Part shown: piece after piece, positions 7,201 through 10,400 of the stretch
How positions within the stretch are numbered: the first letter of the stretch is position 1
Layout: the number at the start of each line of letters is the position of its first letter
Source: Bacteroidota bacterium
GTDB lineage: Bacteria; Bacteroidota; Ignavibacteria; Ignavibacteriales; Ignavibacteriaceae
Length of the DNA stretch: 10,400 nt
Direction of reading: 5' to 3'
Assembly: GCA_021796135.1 (NCBI GenBank)
Contig: JAJYOQ010000115.1
Span: forward strand, 1-10,400
The notes under the pieces: model-generated
The model's input: only the letters and a program-made list of their open reading frames with translations
Database searches by the model: none
What the model was told of the DNA's origin: nothing
Position numbers and translations under genes: made by a program

Positions 7201-7560
7201 TTGAAAAATATTTCTTTAGGTAAAGATGCTGTCACAATTATTAGCACAGGTGTTGTTATCGAAGGTAAATTAAAAAGCGACGGTAATGTGCGAATGGATG
7301 GTATTATCAATGGTGACTTAAATGCTATTGGCAATATAACTATAGGTGAACATGGCCAAGTTAACGGTCATGTAACTGGTCAAACAATTACACTCGGAGG
7401 AAAAGTTTTTGGGTCAATAAATGCTGAAGAAAAAGTAATACTTGAAACTAAATCAATCCTTAAAGGTGATTTAATTGCAAAAATTCTAATTGTTGAAGAA
7501 GGAGCAGAATTTATCGGTAATAGTAAAATGAACACTAGCAGGGAAAATTTAGAATCATAG
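7201..7560 (+). CDS. Bactofilin (polymer-forming cytoskeletal protein, DUF583)
   Basis: A 119-residue protein made of one bactofilin domain (about 10-108). It shows the regular short-strand, Gly- and Ile-rich pattern of a right-handed beta-helix, for example 'VIEGKLKSDGNVRMDG' and 'ITLGGKVFGSINA'. Short disordered ends and a Ser/Glu-rich tail flank the domain. Bactofilins self-assemble without nucleotide into cytoplasmic, often membrane-associated filaments that recruit envelope enzymes. There is no transmembrane segment. Translation starts at TTG 7201 behind the AGGAG site. The upstream M23 peptidase is the probable client. The ATP synthase cluster follows after 96 bases; bactofilin next to atpZ is an order I recall from other Bacteroidota-type genomes. 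Family assignment is secure; the specific cell-shape role is inferred. Confidence 0.93.
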   Translation: MKNISLGKDAVTIISTGVVIEGKLKSDGNVRMDGIINGDLNAIGNITIGEHGQVNGHVTGQTITLGGKVFGSINAEEKVILETKSILKGDLIAKILIVEEGAEFIGNSKMNTSRENLES

Positions 7561-7656
7561 AGATGATAAAATTAATAACAAAATCCAATTTATTGCATGT
7601 AATTAAATATTTTAATATCCATGTACATATATTAGCCGCATTATTGTATCAACAAA

Positions 7657-7890
7657 ATGAATGAAAAAAAAGTAAATAATAAATTTGAAGATGATGATCC
7701 TAAATCATGGGCAAATTATTTAGGATTGGGGACTCAACTTGCTGTGACAATAGTTGCAATGGTTTTTCTTGGAGTTTGGTTAGATACAAAATTTTCAACT
7801 ACACCGGTTCTAACGATTATTTTCTCTTTCCTAGGAATTATCGGCGGTTTATACAGTTTTATTAAATCTACAATAAAATCAGACAAGTAA
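7657..7890 (+). CDS. atpZ: AtpZ/AtpI family protein (F1Fo ATP synthase-associated)
   Basis: A 77-residue inner-membrane protein with a polar, acidic N-terminus (about 1-18) and two hydrophobic helices (about 22-42 and 50-70). The family pattern 'GVWLDTKFSTTP' (39-50) between the helices, followed by the glycine-rich second helix 'FLGIIGGLYS', matches the ATPase gene 1 / AtpZ family. Family members are encoded at the head of atp operons and have been linked to Fo assembly and, with AtpI, to magnesium or calcium handling; they are not catalytic. ATG 7657 has no ribosome site, but the protein length and family start fit. The stop overlaps the next start by one base (TAATG), so the two small membrane proteins are translationally linked. 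It is the first clear gene of the ATP synthase cluster here. Confidence 0.85.
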   Translation: MNEKKVNNKFEDDDPKSWANYLGLGTQLAVTIVAMVFLGVWLDTKFSTTPVLTIIFSFLGIIGGLYSFIKSTIKSDK

Positions 7891-8258
7891 TGGTAAATAA
7901 AAATTTTATCATTGCTCTAATTATTGTTTCATTTAGTATTTTAATCTTATATATACTTTCCCTTTTGAATTATCTTTCATCCCAATCGTTAATATCCATT
8001 TTATTTGGCTCAATGATTGCCACAATTAACTTCATTTTGGCATTTTATTCAATAAAAAAGGATTTTAACAATGGAAACATGAGTTTGGGCAATTTCCTCA
8101 AATTTCTACCTGTTAGGATTTTTATTTCACTTTCTTTAATAATTTTGTTGATTCTCTTTTTGGATATAAATCGGAATAAGTTTATATTTTCAACCTTGAT
8201 TTTTTATGTTTTTTATCAAATTGTGGAAGTTAAAACCCTAATTAAAGGGGAAAATTGA
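7890..8258 (+). CDS. Small four-helix membrane protein in the atp cluster (AtpI position), function unknown
   Basis: A 122-residue, strongly hydrophobic protein with four likely transmembrane helices at about 5-27, 34-56, 72-92 and 97-114. A polar loop at about 56-70 and short basic turns lie between them. I recognise no catalytic motif. Its place between atpZ and atpB, its size and its four-helix layout match AtpI (Fo assembly factor) and the similarly placed hypothetical proteins in Bacteroidota atp operons. These evolve fast and are known mostly by position, so AtpI-like is an inference from context rather than from residues. The ATG at 7890 shares one base with the atpZ stop. The atpB start follows 9 bases after this gene's stop, so the three are surely one transcript. 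Confidence 0.72.
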   Translation: MVNKNFIIALIIVSFSILILYILSLLNYLSSQSLISILFGSMIATINFILAFYSIKKDFNNGNMSLGNFLKFLPVRIFISLSLIILLILFLDINRNKFIFSTLIFYVFYQIVEVKTLIKGEN

Positions 8259-8267
8259 TACCATTAT

Positions 8268-9119
8268 ATGTTTTCAAGTCAAACTACTAATACTAAAGCT
8301 TTAGCCGATACTTTAATTAAGTCAGGCCAAAACAATAGCGATCCTAGTTGGATAATGCATCACGTTCTTGATGGCAAGTCAATTAGTTTTGAACCATTCG
8401 GTACTTTACACCTTCCTGAAATTCATCTACTGGGAATTGATATTTCAATAACCAAACATGTATTTTTTATTTGGATTATTGCTATTATGCTGATTGCTAT
8501 GGCAATTATTGCTGCCAGAAGTTATAAAAAATCATTAGTGCCAAAAGGTTTTGCTAATCTTTTTGAAATTATTATAATCTTTGTAAGAGATGAAATTGTT
8601 GCCCCATCCATCGGTAAAGGATATCAGTTGTTTTTACCATATATGCTTACACTATTCTTTTTTATACTTTTAAGCAATTTATTGGGGCTTATTCCATATA
8701 CTGCTACTGTAACTGGAAATATCGCAGTAACTGCTTCTTTAGCTGCAATTTCGTTTGTTGCAACTCAATTTGCAGGAATCAAACAACATGGCACATTAAA
8801 ATATTTTAAAAATTTAGTACCTTCGGGTATGCCAGGTTGGATCTTAATAATTATTATACCGCTTGAAGTATTGGGTTTGTTTACAAAACCTTTTGCCTTA
8901 TGTATACGTCTTTTTGCAAATATGATTGCGGGTCATATTGTTATTTTCTCTTTACTGGGATTAATTTTTATTATGCATACGTTTTACGTTGCTCCTGTTT
9001 CTGTCGGATTTGCACTTTTTATAGAAATGTTGGAAATTTTAGTCGCCGTCATCCAGGCTTATATTTTTACTATGTTGACAGCTCTATTTATTGGTATGTC
9101 AATGCATTCGGAACATTAA
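8268..9119 (+). CDS. atpB: F-type ATP synthase subunit a (Fo)
   Basis: The stator channel protein of the Fo motor, which carries protons through two half-channels to the c ring. It has 283 residues, slightly longer than the E. coli form because of an N-terminal extension outside the membrane (about 1-60, with 'WIMHHVLDG'). Several membrane helices follow. The signature is the block 'TKPFALCIRLFANMIAGH' (206-223) with the essential arginine at Arg214. Just before it are 'PLEVLGLF' (Glu200) and, later, 'VIQAYIFTML' (Gln263), matching the conserved helix-5 glutamine region. ATG 8268 has only a distant AAAGGGGA (about 8244-8251) upstream. An open frame at 8900-9151 in another reading frame is a shadow of this gene. 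atpE follows after 44 bases. Confidence 0.97.
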   Translation: MFSSQTTNTKALADTLIKSGQNNSDPSWIMHHVLDGKSISFEPFGTLHLPEIHLLGIDISITKHVFFIWIIAIMLIAMAIIAARSYKKSLVPKGFANLFEIIIIFVRDEIVAPSIGKGYQLFLPYMLTLFFFILLSNLLGLIPYTATVTGNIAVTASLAAISFVATQFAGIKQHGTLKYFKNLVPSGMPGWILIIIIPLEVLGLFTKPFALCIRLFANMIAGHIVIFSLLGLIFIMHTFYVAPVSVGFALFIEMLEILVAVIQAYIFTMLTALFIGMSMHSEH

Positions 9120-9149
9120 ATTTTTTATTAACAATAACAAAAATAATTT

Positions 9150-9156
9150 AAGGAGA
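9150..9156 (+). promoter_or_regulatory. Strong Shine-Dalgarno site (AAGGAGA) for atpE
   Basis: AAGGAGA ends 7 bases before ATG 9164 and is the best ribosome site in the window. It favours ATG 9164 over the adjacent ATG 9167. High translation of atpE fits the many c subunits needed per enzyme complex. Confidence 0.75.
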
Positions 9157-9163
9157 AAGAGAA

Positions 9164-9388
9164 ATGATGAATTTTGCATGGTTAGCTGCTGGTATTGGTG
9201 CTGGCTTAGTTGTAATAGGTGCTGGCTTGGGAATTGGTAAACTAGCTGGTTCTGCTATGGAATCAATGGGCAGACAGCCGGAAGCTATTTCCCCTATTAG
9301 AACTGCTATGATTATAGCTGCAGCCTTAATCGAAGGTATTGCATTTTTCGGTTTAGTTATTTGTATTCTTTTAGCATTTAAAGCTTAA
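9164..9388 (+). CDS. atpE: F-type ATP synthase subunit c (Fo rotor ring)
   Basis: A 74-residue, two-helix hairpin that assembles into the rotor ring. Helix 1 (about 6-32) carries a G-x-G-x-G-x-G run (19-25) for tight helix packing. The polar loop is 'RQPEA' (37-41), the contact to gamma and epsilon. Helix 2 (about 45-72) holds the ion-binding carboxylate Glu57. The usual sodium-binding partners are missing: Ile24 stands where sodium enzymes have Gln, and Gly58-Ile59 follow the Glu instead of Ser-Thr. A proton-driven ring is therefore likely. Two ATGs are possible (9164 and 9167); ribosome-site spacing favours the first. Its neighbours atpB and atpF are in standard order. Confidence 0.97.
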   Translation: MMNFAWLAAGIGAGLVVIGAGLGIGKLAGSAMESMGRQPEAISPIRTAMIIAAALIEGIAFFGLVICILLAFKA

Positions 9389-9398
9389 TTTTTTACTT

Positions 9399-9411
9399 TT
9401 TCCTTAGGAAA
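9399..9411 (+). promoter_or_regulatory. Small inverted repeat containing the atpF ribosome binding site
   Basis: TTTCCTTAGGAAA is a perfect 6+1+6 inverted repeat in the atpE-atpF gap. Its right arm AGGAAA (9406-9411) is the Shine-Dalgarno site for atpF, 7 bases before ATG 9419. As RNA it could form a 5-base-pair stem with a 3-base loop, weakly hiding the site. That would fit the lower need for b than for c subunits. The stem is short with only two G-C pairs, so a real effect is uncertain. The ribosome-site role itself is well supported. Confidence 0.45.
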
Positions 9412-9418
9412 TAAATTT

Positions 9419-9961
9419 ATGCTTACCTTTTTGAGTTTTTTAGTACTTGCCGTGGAACCGGAAGGCGGCGGCAGCTTAATTGATGTCAATCCAGGTGTTA
9501 TATTCTGGACTGTCATTACCTTTGTTCTGCTTCTTTTAATTCTGAAAAAATTTGCATGGAAACCAATTCTAACTGCATTGGATCAGCGCGAAACAGCAAT
9601 TAAAGATTCTTTGGATCGAGCGGAAAAAGCAAATGAAGATGCTCAAAAAATCCTTTCTGAAAACCAAGCCAGCCTAGAAAAAGCTGAGGAGGAATCAAAA
9701 AAAATAATTTCTCAAAGTCGTATTTATGCTGAAAAACTTAAGGAACAAATTCTCCAGGATAGTAAGGCTGAAGCTAAGAAAATTATTGATGAAGCATCTG
9801 CTGAAATCGAAAGGAAAAAAGATTCTGCGTTCGATGAATTGAAAACCCAGGTTTCTGAAATTGCAATAAGAGCAGCTGAAATAATTCTAAAAGAAAATTT
9901 AAATAAAGAAACGCAAATTAAAGTTTTAAATAATTATATAGATCAAATAAATAAGAACTAA
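9419..9961 (+). CDS. atpF: F-type ATP synthase subunit b (peripheral stalk)
   Basis: A 180-residue protein of the peripheral stalk that holds F1 against rotation. A short N-terminal hydrophobic stretch (about 3-12) precedes the main membrane helix (about 26-45, '[14 protein letters not shown]'), then the 'KKFAWKPI' junction (43-50) and '[16 protein letters not shown]' (54-69), typical for b subunits. The rest (about 55-160) is a long, charged, Ala-, Glu- and Lys-rich coiled coil forming the dimeric stalk. The C-terminal part binds delta. The two hydrophobic stretches may mean a longer N-terminus than in E. coli (156 residues). ATG 9419 is supported by AGGAAA at 9406-9411. atpH starts 12 bases after the stop. 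Confidence 0.96.
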   Translation: MLTFLSFLVLAVEPEGGGSLIDVNPGVIFWTVITFVLLLLILKKFAWKPILTALDQRETAIKDSLDRAEKANEDAQKILSENQASLEKAEEESKKIISQSRIYAEKLKEQILQDSKAEAKKIIDEASAEIERKKDSAFDELKTQVSEIAIRAAEIILKENLNKETQIKVLNNYIDQINKN

Positions 9962-9973
9962 AAGTTTAATAAG

Positions 9974-10400
9974 ATGAGTGAACAAAAAGTTTCCATACGG
10001 TATTGTAATTCTTTGCTTCAAACAGCAATAGAAAAAAATATCTTGGATGCCGTTTACATGGATATGGGATTAATTAGTGCATCTTTAGAATCAAGCAGAC
10101 AGCTTTCGATGATGTTGATAAACCCAATAATAAAATCTAATATTAAATTATCGGTTCTTGAAAGTATTTTTAAAAATAAAATTCATAATGAAACTTTTAA
10201 TTTCTTAGGTTTTCTCATTCTTAAGGGCAGAGAAAACTTATTATCTAGTATTTCTAAGAAATTTTTAGAATTACGTGATGATTATCTGGGGATTGTTTCT
10301 GTTAAAGTCTCTTCTGCAGTGAACTTCGACGATGTGCAGATTAAAAATTTTCAAAGTAAACTTGAAAAGCTATTACAGAAGAGAGTTAAATTTATATTTA
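9974..10400 (+). CDS. atpH: F-type ATP synthase subunit delta, N-terminal part (3' end outside window)
   Basis: An open frame from ATG 9974 runs to the window end, giving 142 complete codons of a protein that is usually about 175-185 residues. The pattern is that of delta/OSCP. It has an N-terminal 'RYCNSLLQTAIEK' (residues 9-21, compare RYAxALFELA), 'NPIIKSNIKLSVLESIF' (about 50-66), 'FLGFLILKGRENLL' (about 77-90) and, near the end, 'VSVKVSSA' (the V-x-SA strand of the C-terminal domain). Delta links the top of F1 to the b dimer of the stalk. No clear ribosome site precedes the ATG, but it lies only 12 bases after atpF, so coupling is likely. atpA and atpG would be expected next but are not visible. 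Confidence 0.9.
   Translation, partial: MSEQKVSIRYCNSLLQTAIEKNILDAVYMDMGLISASLESSRQLSMMLINPIIKSNIKLSVLESIFKNKIHNETFNFLGFLILKGRENLLSSISKKFLELRDDYLGIVSVKVSSAVNFDDVQIKNFQSKLEKLLQKRVKFIF

Noticed and set aside
7561..7656. Possible atp promoter or terminator in the bactofilin–atpZ gap
   Set aside because: TTGCAT (7593-7598) and TAATAT (7613-7618) are only 14 bases apart, too close for a standard promoter, and no GC stem with a T run is present.
8900..9151. Plus-strand open frame overlapping the end of atpB
   Set aside because: It is in a different frame from the conserved subunit a block, rich in Tyr/Cys/Phe by frame-shifted codons, and is a shadow.
9378..9400. T-rich stretch after atpE as a terminator
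   Set aside because: There is no stable stem before the T runs, and atpF follows at once in the conserved operon order.
1..10400. Search for mobile elements, CRISPR arrays, tRNAs, rRNAs, toxin–antitoxin or defence genes
   Set aside because: No transposase, integrase, direct-repeat array, cloverleaf-like segment or defence domain was seen on either strand; the region is core metabolism and envelope genes.

Overview
The window is ordinary chromosome from an AT-rich (by eye about two-thirds A+T), Gram-negative-type bacterium. All convincing genes lie on the + strand. A GWxTD-domain secreted protein, a lipid A-type acyltransferase, a family 9 glycosyltransferase, and the order M23 peptidase – bactofilin – AtpZ – small membrane protein – atpB-E-F-H together point to the Bacteroidota/Chlorobiota group. 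Ignavibacteria is my best guess. That placement is inferred from gene content and recalled synteny, not from a search. Ribosome binding sites are mixed: bactofilin, atpE, serA and atpF have clear purine-rich sites, and several others have none.

Layout. Positions 2-229 are the C-terminal end of a short-chain dehydrogenase/reductase. It is followed closely by a thioredoxin (245-565) and a full-length type I phosphoglycerate dehydrogenase, SerA (607-2190), the entry step to serine. A 129-base gap with a weak promoter candidate precedes a signal-peptide-bearing GWxTD protein (2320-3693). After a 108-base gap comes a tight run of genes with gaps or overlaps of a few bases: LpxL/HtrB-like acyltransferase (3802-4671), heptosyltransferase-like GT9 (4676-5689), a YrdC-type threonylcarbamoyl-AMP synthase (5682-6317), a membrane-anchored M23 peptidase (6314-7183) and a bactofilin with a TTG start (7201-7560). 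After 96 bases the F-type ATP synthase cluster starts: atpZ (7657-7890), a four-helix membrane protein of unknown function (7890-8258), atpB (a), atpE (c), atpF (b) and the first 142 codons of atpH (delta), which runs off the window.

How they fit together. The acyltransferase and GT9 plausibly act on lipopolysaccharide or another outer-membrane glycolipid. The M23 peptidase and bactofilin form a recognised type of cell-shape pair: a cytoplasmic scaffold that positions a periplasmic peptidoglycan hydrolase. TsaC-type enzymes make the t6A tRNA modification and appear to be here only through operon membership. The atp genes encode the membrane sector and peripheral stalk of the F1Fo enzyme. The c subunit looks proton-specific.

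I found no mobile element, tRNA, rRNA, CRISPR array or defence system, and nothing I would call a new system. The items most worth a second look are the GWxTD protein, the cytoplasmic N-terminal segment of the M23 peptidase next to bactofilin, the four-helix protein inside the atp cluster, and two very short open frames in the gaps at 3694-3801 and 7561-7656.
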